A stretch of 23,978 nucleotides of DNA from an uncultured Planctomycetaceae bacterium (GTDB lineage: Bacteria > Planctomycetota > Planctomycetia > Pirellulales > Pirellulaceae): assembly GCA_903927685.1 (NCBI GenBank), contig CAIYOB010001418.1, positions 1-23,978 on the forward strand, given 5' to 3'. The notes under the pieces were generated by a model, which was given only the letters and a program-made list of their open reading frames with translations, searched no databases and was not told the origin of the DNA. A program made the position numbers and the translations under genes. This document shows, piece by piece, positions 15,012 through 23,637 of this stretch. Numbering within the stretch: position 1 is the stretch's first letter; each line of letters opens with the position of its first letter.

Positions 15012-16202
15012 ATGAAAATCGTCGACCTGAAAGCTCGAACCGTTGCCATTCCCATGAACGCCCAGTTACGGCACAACACGGGTGTCCATCCCGGTTATCT
15101 CCTTCGCACGGTGGTCGAGCTTGTCACCGACGAGGGCCTGGTGGGACTGGGCGAAGTGGGCGGCGGTGACCAGCGGGGGGCCTTGCTGAAACTGAAGCCG
15201 CGCATCGTCGGGCTGAACCCGTTCGATCTGGAGGCGATCAAGCTCAAGACGTTACGTTCCATCTACTATTTGTCCAACGCGCGGCTGTACGGCGCGATCG
15301 AAATTGCCTGCCTGGACATCCAGGGCAAAGCGGCGGGCGTGCCGATGAACCAGCTGTTGGGCGGCAAGCTCCGTGACGCGGTGCCGATGATCGCCTATCT
15401 GTTCTGGCGGTACGATCGGCCCGGCGGCGGCGATGACCAGTCGGCCGAAGATCTGGCCGAGCTGTGCGTCGAGCTGCACGAAACACTGGGCGTAAACGCC
15501 ATGAAGCTGAAGGCCGGCGTGATGGATCCCATGGAAGAAGCCCGCGTGGTCGAACTCTGCCGCGCGCGGCTGGGCGACTCGTTCGGCCTGCGGATCGACC
15601 CCAACGGAGTCTGGTCCGTGCCGACGGCCGTGCGGGTCGGCCGCCGACTCGAAGACTTGGGCCTGGAATACTACGAGGATCCGGCGTGGGGACTGGAAGG
15701 CATGCGAGCCGTGCGGCAGCAGGTCCGCATCCCGCTGGCCACCAACATGTATCCCAACAAGTTCGACGACCTGGGGCCGGCGATTCGCATGGATGCCGTC
15801 GATATCATTTTGACCGATCTGCACTACTGGGAAGGCCCGCGGGGTGTCAAGGACTTGTGTGCCGTCTGCCGCACGTTCAATCTCGGGGTCGCCATGCATT
15901 CGGGGGCCGAGTTCGGCGTCGAACTGGCAGCCATGCTGCACACGGCTGCGGCGATTCCCGCGATGTCCTTTGCCGGCGATGCGCATTACCATTACCTCGA
16001 TGACGACATCATCGTCGGCGGCAAGCTGCCGTATGTGAACGGCGCCATCGCCGTCCCCACGGGTCCGGGACTGGGCGTTGAACTCGACGAGGACAAGATG
16101 GCCCGCTACGAGAAATACTACGAACAAGTCGGCGACTACTACGCCCGCTTCCACCAGGACCCGCGCCGCCCCGAGTGGTATCCCAACGTGGGCGGCATGT
16201 GA
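15012..16202 (+). CDS. enolase-superfamily sugar-acid dehydratase (glucarate-dehydratase-like)
   Basis: A 396-residue cytoplasmic member of the mandelate racemase / muconate-lactonising group of the enolase superfamily. NAMKLKAG gives the KxK pair Lys165/Lys167. Metal ligands are Asp196 (RIDPNG), Glu222 (YYEDP) and, unusually for most MR enzymes but as in glucarate dehydratase, Asn245 (LATNM). His296 in AMHSGAEFG is the candidate opposite base, with an Asp in ILTDLHYW as its partner. Such enzymes remove water from aldarates or aldonates to give 2-keto-3-deoxy acids; cycloisomerases of the same superfamily are the alternative. The ATG at 15012 has GGAAGG about twelve bases upstream. It lies 157 nt after the xylanase gene and 48 nt before a large hydrolase. 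Together with the SDR, kinase and aldolases it suggests an oxidative sugar pathway. Confidence 0.93.
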   Translation: MKIVDLKARTVAIPMNAQLRHNTGVHPGYLLRTVVELVTDEGLVGLGEVGGGDQRGALLKLKPRIVGLNPFDLEAIKLKTLRSIYYLSNARLYGAIEIACLDIQGKAAGVPMNQLLGGKLRDAVPMIAYLFWRYDRPGGGDDQSAEDLAELCVELHETLGVNAMKLKAGVMDPMEEARVVELCRARLGDSFGLRIDPNGVWSVPTAVRVGRRLEDLGLEYYEDPAWGLEGMRAVRQQVRIPLATNMYPNKFDDLGPAIRMDAVDIILTDLHYWEGPRGVKDLCAVCRTFNLGVAMHSGAEFGVELAAMLHTAAAIPAMSFAGDAHYHYLDDDIIVGGKLPYVNGAIAVPTGPGLGVELDEDKMARYEKYYEQVGDYYARFHQDPRRPEWYPNVGGM

Positions 16203-16250
16203 GCGACGACGATTCGACAACCGCCGAGATTTCAGCCCCGAAGTGATCCC

Positions 16251-19106
16251 ATGAAACACACGCTGTTCGAAATGTTCTCCATTGCTCTCCTTGTTGCTTC
16301 TGTCCATCCGGCGACCGCCAGTGGGGCGGCGCCGACGACGACAGGCATCGTCTCGCCCGCCGGCGAGATCCGTATCGAACGAGCCGGCCAGGAGGTCGCC
16401 ACGCTGCTGCCGGGATTGTTCGAGGCCGAATGGAAACACGCGTCGCTGAGCGAGGGCAAAGCGGGACAGGTCTTTTCGGGTGACGTACACCGCGGAAAGA
16501 TCGTCGCCCCGGGAGGAACCGCCGTGGATGTCGAGTTGCGGGTTTCGCCCGCAGCCGGCCGCGTCGGACTCGAATACACCCTGACCCCGCCTGTCGCCAT
16601 CGCGCTCAACAGCCTGCATGTCAGCCTTGGGCTGCCCGCCCGCCAGTGGGCCGGCGGTTCGTTTTCGGCCGACCAGCAGACCGCAGCACTGCCGCAGGAA
16701 TTCGGCAAGGCCGGATTGCATTCCGCCCCGCTGAAGTCGCTGCGCGTGGTCGGCAGCGACGGGGCCGAGCTGGTCCTCGAATTCTCCGAGCCCACGCCGG
16801 TCCTGGTCCAGGACGATCGGCAATGGGGCGAGTCCTTCTCCGTGCGAATCGGGCCGCAGTTGGGCAACGGGGAAACCTGGCCGGCAGGCAAGTCGCTGAA
16901 GCTGGCGTTCTCACTGACCAGCGGAGACGGTCTGACGCTGGCGGAGGATCGCCCGGTGACAATGGCCGCCGGCCCGGACTGGCTGCCCTTGAACGTGGCG
17001 CTGGATATCGAACCGGATTCCGCCCTGGACTTCAGCCAGGTGATTCCCCGCCATACCCCCGCGGGCAAATTCGGCCGCGTGATCGTGAACGCGGCTGGCA
17101 AGTTCGCTCTGGCGGACCGCCCCGACCAGGCCGCGCGGTTCTACGGCGTGAACCTGTGCTTCAGCGCTCATTACCTGGAACATCGCGTGGCCGATCAATT
17201 GGCCGAACGACTCTATCGCCTGGGATACAACGCCCTGCGAATCCATCACTACGAACGGGAATTGGTCGATCGCTCGTCCGCCGGCGGAATTCGATTTCTG
17301 CCGGAACGACTGGACCAACTCGACTACCTGTTTGCCGCCCTGAAACAGCGGGGCATCTATGTGACCACGGACCTGTTCGTCTCGCGGCCCGTCCCCCAGG
17401 CAAAGATCTATCCCGGGACGGACGGCGACATCGGCATGGACGAATACAAGCTGGCCGTTCATGTCAACGAGCGGGCGTACGCGGATTTCCTGGAGTTTTC
17501 GCGAGCCCTGCTGGAGCATGTGAACCCCTACACGAAAGTCCGTTACGCCGACGAGCCCGCGCTGTCTTGGCTCAGCCTGGTCAACGAGGACAACCCCGGG
17601 AACTTTGCCAACCGCCTGCAAGGGCCGCTGCGCGACGACCTGCAACGTGCCTGGAATCGCTGGCTGGCCGTCCGGTTCCCGGACCGTGCGGCCCTGAAGT
17701 CCGCGTGGGGGAACCTGCCCAACGATCAGGATCCCGCCACCGGCACGGTGCCGCTGCAAGACGTCCACGCGACCTCGCCTGCGGCCGTCCTGTTCAACGT
17801 GTTCCTGGCTGACCTCGAACAGGATTTCTTCAATCGGACGCGTCGGTTCCTGCGCGATGAATTGAAGTGCGACGCCCTGTTGACGGACATGAACGCCTGG
17901 ACCAATCCGATCCAGATGCAAGCCGTCCGCACGTCGTTCGACTATGTGGACGACCACTTCTACGTGGACCATCCGCGGTTTCTCGAGCGGCCGTGGTCGC
18001 TGCCGTCCAGTTGCCCCAACACGAGCCCGATCGCCGACGGGGCCCCGGGCGGCCGCAGCTGTGCGTTTACCCGTTTGCACGGCAAGCCGTTCACGATTAC
18101 GGAATTCAACTATTCTTCGCCGGGCCGGTTCCGCGGCGTCGGCGGGATCTTGACCGGGGCACTGGGCGCGCTGCAAGACTGGGACGGCGTCTGGCGGTTT
18201 GCCTACTCGCACAACCGCGAAGGCGTCGTCGGCGTACGGCCGCTGAACTACTTTGACGTCGCCTCCGACCCCTTGAACCAGGCGGCGGAACGGGCCAGTC
18301 TGTGCCTGTTCCTGCGTGGCGACTTGGAGCCGGCTGCGCACGCGGTGGCGCTCGCGGCGACCACCGGCCAGTTGCTGAAGACGCCCAGCACCTCGCGCGA
18401 CAAGACTCCGTCGTGGAATGCGCTGGCCTGGTTGACACGCGTCGGCTGGACGGTGGCGGAGGAACCGCCGCCGAAGCTGCCCGGCCGAGCCGTGCTGCCC
18501 ATCGTGGGCGGCCGCTTCGATCCGTTCGCCGGCGATGCGGGCCAGCGCGTGCTTGACGGCCTGCGCGAACTGGGCTGGCTACCTCGTGAGAACCGCACCG
18601 ATCTCGGTGCCAAACGGCTGGTCAGCGAGAACGGCCAGCTGACCATTGATGCCCCGGCAAACACCTTTGTGCTGGACACCGCTCGGACCGCCGGCGGCTT
18701 TGCTCCGGCCGGGGCGAAGATCGAAACGCAGTCGGCCGTGATCGAGATCCAGGACACCGACTCCACCGTCTGGATCAGCAGCCTGGACGGACAGCCGATC
18801 GCGGCCAGCAAGCGGCTGTTGATCACGCACCTGACCGACTTGCAGAACACCGGAGCCCGCTATGCCGACCGGGCCCGCAAGGTGCTGCTCGGCTGGGGCG
18901 GCCTGCCGCACCTGGTCCAGAACGGTCGCGCGACCGTGGCCCTGCGGGTGCCCAGCCCGGCGGACGCCAAGATCTACGGACTGGCCACTAGCGGCAAACG
19001 GACGGGGGAAATCAACGCGACTTGCGAGGCGAACCAACTGTTGATTCCGCTGTCGGTGTCCGACAACGGCCAGGCCCGGATGCTGTACGAAATCGTCCTG
19101 CCGTAA
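16251..19106 (+). CDS. large exported TIM-barrel glycoside hydrolase (clan GH-A, GH5-like)
   Basis: A 951-residue exported protein. The signal peptide covers about residues 1-26 (FSIALLVASVHPATASGA). Residues about 30-230 are beta-rich without recognised motifs. The barrel starts at RFYGVNLCFSAHYL (296-309) followed by LYRLGYNALRIHHYE (321-335), the usual opening of GH5-like cellulase-fold enzymes. LSLVNEDNPGN (441-451) offers acid/base Glu446, and KPFTITEFNYSSPG (612-625) offers nucleophile Glu618, as in clan GH-A. YVDDHFYVDHPRF lies between them. About 230 residues of beta-rich C-terminal sequence follow, resembling accessory sheets. I cannot assign a numbered family with confidence; exported proteins of this type are common in planctomycetes and verrucomicrobia. 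The start is ATG 16251 with a weak GAAGTG upstream. It is the last gene of the plus-strand carbohydrate cluster. Confidence 0.88.
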   Translation: MKHTLFEMFSIALLVASVHPATASGAAPTTTGIVSPAGEIRIERAGQEVATLLPGLFEAEWKHASLSEGKAGQVFSGDVHRGKIVAPGGTAVDVELRVSPAAGRVGLEYTLTPPVAIALNSLHVSLGLPARQWAGGSFSADQQTAALPQEFGKAGLHSAPLKSLRVVGSDGAELVLEFSEPTPVLVQDDRQWGESFSVRIGPQLGNGETWPAGKSLKLAFSLTSGDGLTLAEDRPVTMAAGPDWLPLNVALDIEPDSALDFSQVIPRHTPAGKFGRVIVNAAGKFALADRPDQAARFYGVNLCFSAHYLEHRVADQLAERLYRLGYNALRIHHYERELVDRSSAGGIRFLPERLDQLDYLFAALKQRGIYVTTDLFVSRPVPQAKIYPGTDGDIGMDEYKLAVHVNERAYADFLEFSRALLEHVNPYTKVRYADEPALSWLSLVNEDNPGNFANRLQGPLRDDLQRAWNRWLAVRFPDRAALKSAWGNLPNDQDPATGTVPLQDVHATSPAAVLFNVFLADLEQDFFNRTRRFLRDELKCDALLTDMNAWTNPIQMQAVRTSFDYVDDHFYVDHPRFLERPWSLPSSCPNTSPIADGAPGGRSCAFTRLHGKPFTITEFNYSSPGRFRGVGGILTGALGALQDWDGVWRFAYSHNREGVVGVRPLNYFDVASDPLNQAAERASLCLFLRGDLEPAAHAVALAATTGQLLKTPSTSRDKTPSWNALAWLTRVGWTVAEEPPPKLPGRAVLPIVGGRFDPFAGDAGQRVLDGLRELGWLPRENRTDLGAKRLVSENGQLTIDAPANTFVLDTARTAGGFAPAGAKIETQSAVIEIQDTDSTVWISSLDGQPIAASKRLLITHLTDLQNTGARYADRARKVLLGWGGLPHLVQNGRATVALRVPSPADAKIYGLATSGKRTGEINATCEANQLLIPLSVSDNGQARMLYEIVLP

Positions 19107-19265
19107 CCATTGATCGAGAAACAGGGGCCACGCCGTGGGGGACATCGCCACGCGCCGTTTTCAGCTTGCTTGCTCGGTGTTGAGCTAGCAAGACCGGGAA
19201 GGAAGGCCGCCGGCAAGCGGTTGCTGACAAGTGTCCAGCTGATGGGCTGTCCGTTTGATGGGCCG

Positions 19266-19293
19266 TTGAATAATTGCGCCAGTCTGGTACGAT
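19266..19293 (+). promoter_or_regulatory. promoter candidate for the Hsp70-like / PIMT pair
   Basis: TTGAAT (19266-19271) and TACGAT (19288-19293) are separated by 16 nt in the 322-nt gap between the large hydrolase and the Hsp70-like gene. Each matches consensus at four of six positions. The rest of the gap (19107-19428) shows no convincing gene; a short hairpin with CTTGCT/AGCAAG arms at 19169-19192 could end the upstream transcript. Confidence 0.35.
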
Positions 19294-19428
19294 CCTGTGT
19301 GGCCAGTGGCTGGGGGGCCTCGGCCCGGTGGAACCGGGACGGGAGTTGGAACCGCTGGCTCAAACCCCCGGCGATTCCCGTGGACCGTGACCTTCAAGGC
19401 GGACTGATCCTCGTGCCAAGGTACTCGC

Positions 19429-22317
19429 ATGCCGACCAGCCCAATGCCCGCGGACGACTTGTCCCAGCCCAGCCGCTTTATTGTCGGCATCGACCTGGGA
19501 ACGACCAATTCCGCCGTGGGCTTCGTGGATACCAGCCGCGAGCCGTGGAAAGTCGAGACGTTTCGCATTCCGCAACTGGTCGACGTGGGTCAAGTCGAAG
19601 CCCTGGAGACACTGCCTTCGTTCCACTATCAACCGGTTGCCGACCAGGCGACAGCGGCCGGCTTGCGGTTGCCGTGGAGTCGCGAGGTGCCATCCTACGC
19701 GGTCGGCATGTTCGCGCACGAACAGGGCAGCCGAGCGCCGGCCCGGTTGATCGCTTCGGCCAAGTCCTGGCTGTGCCATTCGGGCGTGGACCGCACGGCG
19801 GACCTGCTGCCGTGGCAGGGCGCCGCCGACGTGGAACGGCTCAGTCCCGTCACCGCCAGCGCCCGCTATTTACAGCACATTCGCGACGCCTGGAACGCCC
19901 ACTTCCCGGGCCACCCGCTGCAGGACCAGGACGTCGTGCTGACGCTGCCGGCGTCGTTCGATGAAGTGGCCCGCGAGTTGACCGTGCAAGCGGCGGCCGC
20001 TGCGGGCCTGCCCCGCGTGGTCTTGATCGAGGAACCCCAGGCCGCATTCTATGCCTGGCTGGACGCCCATCACCAGGACTGGGAGCAGCGGGTCGAGCCG
20101 GGGCAGAAGATCCTGGTCTGCGACGTCGGCGGCGGGACGACGGATTTCACCCTGATCCGCGTCCGTCGTGGGGAAGGGGACAAAGTTCAGTTTCATCGCG
20201 TGGCGGTGGGCGATCATCTGATCCTGGGCGGCGATAATCAGGATCTGGCCCTGGCCAAGCACCTGGAGGAGCAGCTGGGCGGCAGCTTGCAGCCGCATCA
20301 GTGGGCTGTGCTGGTGCGGATCAGCCGTCGGCTGAAGGAAGAACTGCTGACCGAACCCTGCCTGCCGCAACTGACCTTCAACCTGCCCGGCAGCGGGGCG
20401 AAACTGATCGGCGGCGGCGTGCGAGTCGAAGTGCACCGTGACCAGGTGCGACCGCTGCTGCTGGACGGGTTCTTCCCATTCGTCGGCCTGGACGACAAGC
20501 CGCAGAAGGTGCAGTCCGGGTTCCGCGAATTCGGCTTGCCCTACGCGCCCGATCCGGCGGTGACCAAGTACCTGGCGGCGTTCCTGACCGCCCATCGGCA
20601 TGCCGGTGATGAAGTGCTGGACAGTCCTGCTGACTCGACGCAGGCCGCGGAACCGCCGGCCGCCGCGCGGCGGGCAACGAAGCAGGCCATGACGGGGGAG
20701 GCCGATCCAGCGCGGCCGGATATCGTACTCCTGAACGGCGGCGTGTTCAACTCGCCGCTGATCCGCCAACGCCTGCTGGAGGTACTGAGTTCCTGGTTCC
20801 GCGGCGGCGATCCCGACTGGACGCCGATCCTGCTGGACAACGACCGCCTGGACTTGGCCGTCGCCCACGGAGCCGCGCATTACGGCACCGTGCGGCGGGG
20901 CCGGGGCGTGCGGATTGCCGCTGGACTGGCGCGCTCGTACTACATCGGCGTCGAGAGCGAGCCGCCGTCAGCTGTGTGCCTGGTCCCCGGCAGCGCCGAA
21001 CCAGGGCAAGCGATCGATCTGCTCCAGCGGCGGTTTGACTTGCTGGTGCACCAGCCGGCCGAGTTCCCGCTGTACGTGTCCAGCACCCGGTTGACCGACG
21101 CGCCGGGCCAGTTGTTGGCAGTGGACCGCGAGCAGATGAAGCCGCTGCCGCCGATCCGCACCGTGCTGCGGACCCGGGGCAAGAAGCAGGCCGGCTCGCT
21201 GCCGGTGCTGCTCCACGCCCGGCTGACAGAGATCGGCACGCTGGACCTGTGGTGCAGCGAAGCCGGCACCGACCGCCGCTGGCGGCTGCAGTTCGACGTC
21301 CGCTCCGCGACGCAGACGGACAAGGACGCGGCGGAGACCGTCGGCGAAGCCGAGGGGGTGATCGAGGAAGACGGCTGGAACCAGTGCGCGCAAGTCCTTG
21401 CCGATACCTTCGGCGCGGCGGGGCACGACAAGCCCGAAGGCTTGGTCAAACGTCTGACGGCGGCCCTCGAGTTGGACCGCAACGATTGGCCCATGACGCT
21501 GCTGCGGAGGATTTGGGAGACCTTGCTGGACCACCAGGCGGGCCGCCGAAAGAGCGCCGAGCACGAAGCCCGCTGGCTGAACCTGCTGGGCTTTGCCCTG
21601 CGGCCCGGCTATGGGCTGGCCGTCGACGACTGGCGGGTCTCCGAGACGTGGCGGATCGTGCAGGGCAAACTGGTCCACAGCGCCGCCGGCGTGCGGAGCG
21701 AGTCGTGGATCCTCTGGCGGCGGATCGCGGGCGGATTGTCGGCGGGGCAACAGCGCGCGATCGCCGATCCGCTGCTGGCCGCCGTGCGTTCGTTGCATCG
21801 CCGGACCACTGCCGGCAAGGGCAGCGGCGATGTGGGCTTCACGCCGCAACAGTCCGTCGAACTGTGGCGTCTGTTGGCCGGACTCGAGTTATTGCCGGTC
21901 GGCGACAAGCGGGACCTGGGCGACATGCTGGTGGACCTGATGGCCAAGAAGTCCATGCAGCCGGCCCGCGGCGCTATGGTGTGGGCGCTGGGCCGCATCG
22001 GGACACGCCAGCCGCAGTACGGGCCGTTGAACACCGTCGCCCCCGCCGAAACGGCCCAAGCCTGGCTCGCCCGGCTGATGCGGACTCGCGAGCCCGGCGA
22101 CGTGGACGTCTTTTCGGCCATGCAGATGGCTCGTCGCACAGGCGACCGCTACCGGGATGTGGACGACAGAACCCGTCGCGAGATTGTAGACTGGATGGAG
22201 AGCCTGAACGCCTCGCCGCACCTGATCCAGCTGGTCCGCGACGGCGGGACGTTGGACCGCGAAGAGCAAGGCCGGGCGTTCGGCGAAGCGCTGCCCAAGG
22301 GATTGCGGATTCAGTAG
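19429..22317 (+). CDS. Hsp70-family protein with DUF3731-like C-terminal region (DnaK-related)
   Basis: A 962-residue cytoplasmic protein. Its N-terminal half is an actin-like Hsp70 ATPase: FIVGIDLGTTNSAVGFVD (phosphate loop 1, 17-34), VVLTLPASFDEVAREL (169-184), LIEEPQAAFYAW (199-210), KILVCDVGGGTTDF (phosphate loop 2, 227-240), GDHLILGGDNQDLA (261-274) and VLLNGGVFNSPLIR as the adenosine motif. An Ala/Pro-rich stretch near residues 400-425 interrupts the domain. There is no recognisable DnaK substrate-binding domain. Instead about 350 C-terminal residues, rich in Trp, Arg and helices, resemble the 'DnaK-related' DUF3731 region of large Hsp70-like proteins; this domain name is from memory. 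The client and partners are unknown. The start is ATG 19429 with AAGG upstream; an ATG five codons later is possible. A methyltransferase gene follows after 17 nt. Confidence 0.93.
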   Translation: MPTSPMPADDLSQPSRFIVGIDLGTTNSAVGFVDTSREPWKVETFRIPQLVDVGQVEALETLPSFHYQPVADQATAAGLRLPWSREVPSYAVGMFAHEQGSRAPARLIASAKSWLCHSGVDRTADLLPWQGAADVERLSPVTASARYLQHIRDAWNAHFPGHPLQDQDVVLTLPASFDEVARELTVQAAAAAGLPRVVLIEEPQAAFYAWLDAHHQDWEQRVEPGQKILVCDVGGGTTDFTLIRVRRGEGDKVQFHRVAVGDHLILGGDNQDLALAKHLEEQLGGSLQPHQWAVLVRISRRLKEELLTEPCLPQLTFNLPGSGAKLIGGGVRVEVHRDQVRPLLLDGFFPFVGLDDKPQKVQSGFREFGLPYAPDPAVTKYLAAFLTAHRHAGDEVLDSPADSTQAAEPPAAARRATKQAMTGEADPARPDIVLLNGGVFNSPLIRQRLLEVLSSWFRGGDPDWTPILLDNDRLDLAVAHGAAHYGTVRRGRGVRIAAGLARSYYIGVESEPPSAVCLVPGSAEPGQAIDLLQRRFDLLVHQPAEFPLYVSSTRLTDAPGQLLAVDREQMKPLPPIRTVLRTRGKKQAGSLPVLLHARLTEIGTLDLWCSEAGTDRRWRLQFDVRSATQTDKDAAETVGEAEGVIEEDGWNQCAQVLADTFGAAGHDKPEGLVKRLTAALELDRNDWPMTLLRRIWETLLDHQAGRRKSAEHEARWLNLLGFALRPGYGLAVDDWRVSETWRIVQGKLVHSAAGVRSESWILWRRIAGGLSAGQQRAIADPLLAAVRSLHRRTTAGKGSGDVGFTPQQSVELWRLLAGLELLPVGDKRDLGDMLVDLMAKKSMQPARGAMVWALGRIGTRQPQYGPLNTVAPAETAQAWLARLMRTREPGDVDVFSAMQMARRTGDRYRDVDDRTRREIVDWMESLNASPHLIQLVRDGGTLDREEQGRAFGEALPKGLRIQ

Positions 22318-22334
22318 AGTGCGGGAGCAGGAGT

Positions 22335-23561
22335 ATGCGTCGGACCACGTGGGCTTATGTCATCTACTTCCTTTATCTTGCCGCCGTGGCGGTTCCCGCC
22401 GCGGCCCAGACCCCGGCCCAATTCGAACAGGCGCGGCGGCAACTGGTCGACGACATCATCGTTCCGGATGGCGTCAAAGACCCGCGCGTGCTGGATTCGA
22501 TTCGCACCACGCCGCGGCACGAGTTCGTGCCGGCCGACCAACGCCGATTCGCCTACTACGACATGGGCTTGCCGATCGGCGAAGGCCAGACGATCTCATC
22601 GCCGTTCATTGTCGCCTACATGACCGAACAGCTGACCCCGCAGCCCACCGATCGCGTGCTGGAGATCGGCACGGGCAGCGGGTATCAGGCGGCGGTGCTC
22701 AGCCCGCTGGTCAAGGAGGTGTACTCGATCGAAATCGTCGAGCCGCTGGGGCTGCGCGCTGAACGGACCTTGAAACGCCTGGGCTATACCAACGTCTTCG
22801 TCCGCGTCGGCGATGGCTTCCAGGGCTGGCCCGAACACGCTCCGTTCGACAAGATCATCGTCACTTGTTCGCCGGAAAAGGTGCCGCGGCCGCTGGTGGA
22901 CCAATTGCGCGAAGGCGGCCTGATCGTCGTCCCCGTGGGCGACGCCTACCAGCAGACCTTGTACTTGATGCGTAAGAAGGACGGGCAACTGCAGGCCGAA
23001 AAGCTGCAGCCGACCCTGTTCGTGCCGATGACCGGCCGGGCGGACGAGGAACGCCAGCCGCAGGACGCGTCGGCCGGCCCCGGAGTCCTGAACGGCAATT
23101 TCGAACAATCGCCCGACGCGCGCGGGTACATGCCCGGCTGGTACTACCAGCGGCTGGTGACCTGGGAGACGGGCCGCGAGGCGCCCGAGGGCGAGCACTT
23201 CATTACCCTGCGAAACCAAACGCCCAGTCGGATGGCGCACATCATGCAGGGCTTCGCCGCCGACGGCCGCACCGTGACGGACCTCCGCGTGTCGGCCTGG
23301 GTCAAGTTCAGCGACACCCGCAAAGGCTGGACGAACTCCGAGGTCCCCGCCGCCCTGGTCACGTTCTATGACGACGACCGCAAGGAAGTTGGCATGTCCC
23401 TCCTGGGTACGTTCCTCGGATCGAGCGACTGGAAACAGCACACCAAGGAAATCCGCGTCCCGTCCCAATCTCGGCAGGCCATCGTCCGCCTGGGCTTGTT
23501 CGGCAGTACCGGCGAGATCTCCTTCGACGACGTCCAGATCGAACAGGCCGCGCCACGTTAG
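22335..23561 (+). CDS. pcm: exported protein-L-isoaspartate O-methyltransferase with C-terminal beta domain
   Basis: A 408-residue protein. Residues 1-24 form a clear signal peptide (AYVIYFLYLAAVAVPAAA before QT). Residues about 28-235 are a PIMT fold: RHEFVPADQRRFAYYD (61-76), LPIGEGQTISSPFIVAYMTE (79-98) containing the conserved active-site Ser region, and DRVLEIGTGSGYQAAVLSP (106-124), the SAM-binding motif I. FDKIIVTCSPEKVPRPLVDQL and GGLIVVPVG are later motifs. PIMT methylates isoaspartyl residues so that damaged proteins can be repaired. From about 248, GVLNGNFEQSPDARGYMPGWY opens an extra domain of about 160 residues resembling carbohydrate-binding jelly rolls; ordinary Pcm is only 200-230 residues. 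The ATG at 22335 has GGGAG seven bases upstream. The 17-nt gap to the Hsp70-like gene suggests one transcript. Confidence 0.92.
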   Translation: MRRTTWAYVIYFLYLAAVAVPAAAQTPAQFEQARRQLVDDIIVPDGVKDPRVLDSIRTTPRHEFVPADQRRFAYYDMGLPIGEGQTISSPFIVAYMTEQLTPQPTDRVLEIGTGSGYQAAVLSPLVKEVYSIEIVEPLGLRAERTLKRLGYTNVFVRVGDGFQGWPEHAPFDKIIVTCSPEKVPRPLVDQLREGGLIVVPVGDAYQQTLYLMRKKDGQLQAEKLQPTLFVPMTGRADEERQPQDASAGPGVLNGNFEQSPDARGYMPGWYYQRLVTWETGREAPEGEHFITLRNQTPSRMAHIMQGFAADGRTVTDLRVSAWVKFSDTRKGWTNSEVPAALVTFYDDDRKEVGMSLLGTFLGSSDWKQHTKEIRVPSQSRQAIVRLGLFGSTGEISFDDVQIEQAAPR

Positions 23562-23637
23562 CTGCGTGCCCTGTCAGAACCCCGCCGTGGCGACGGTTAG
23601 TCCATGCTCCCACCTCACTCCCCCGAAGGAAAGCACG

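Noticed and set aside
19110..19428. Open frame in the gap before the Hsp70-like gene
   Set aside because: It continues out of frame into the Hsp70-like gene, with no domain and no ribosome site.
21249..22334. Long in-frame extension upstream of the isoaspartate methyltransferase
   Set aside because: It lies inside the Hsp70-like gene in another frame, is Arg/Gly-rich, and would mask the signal peptide.
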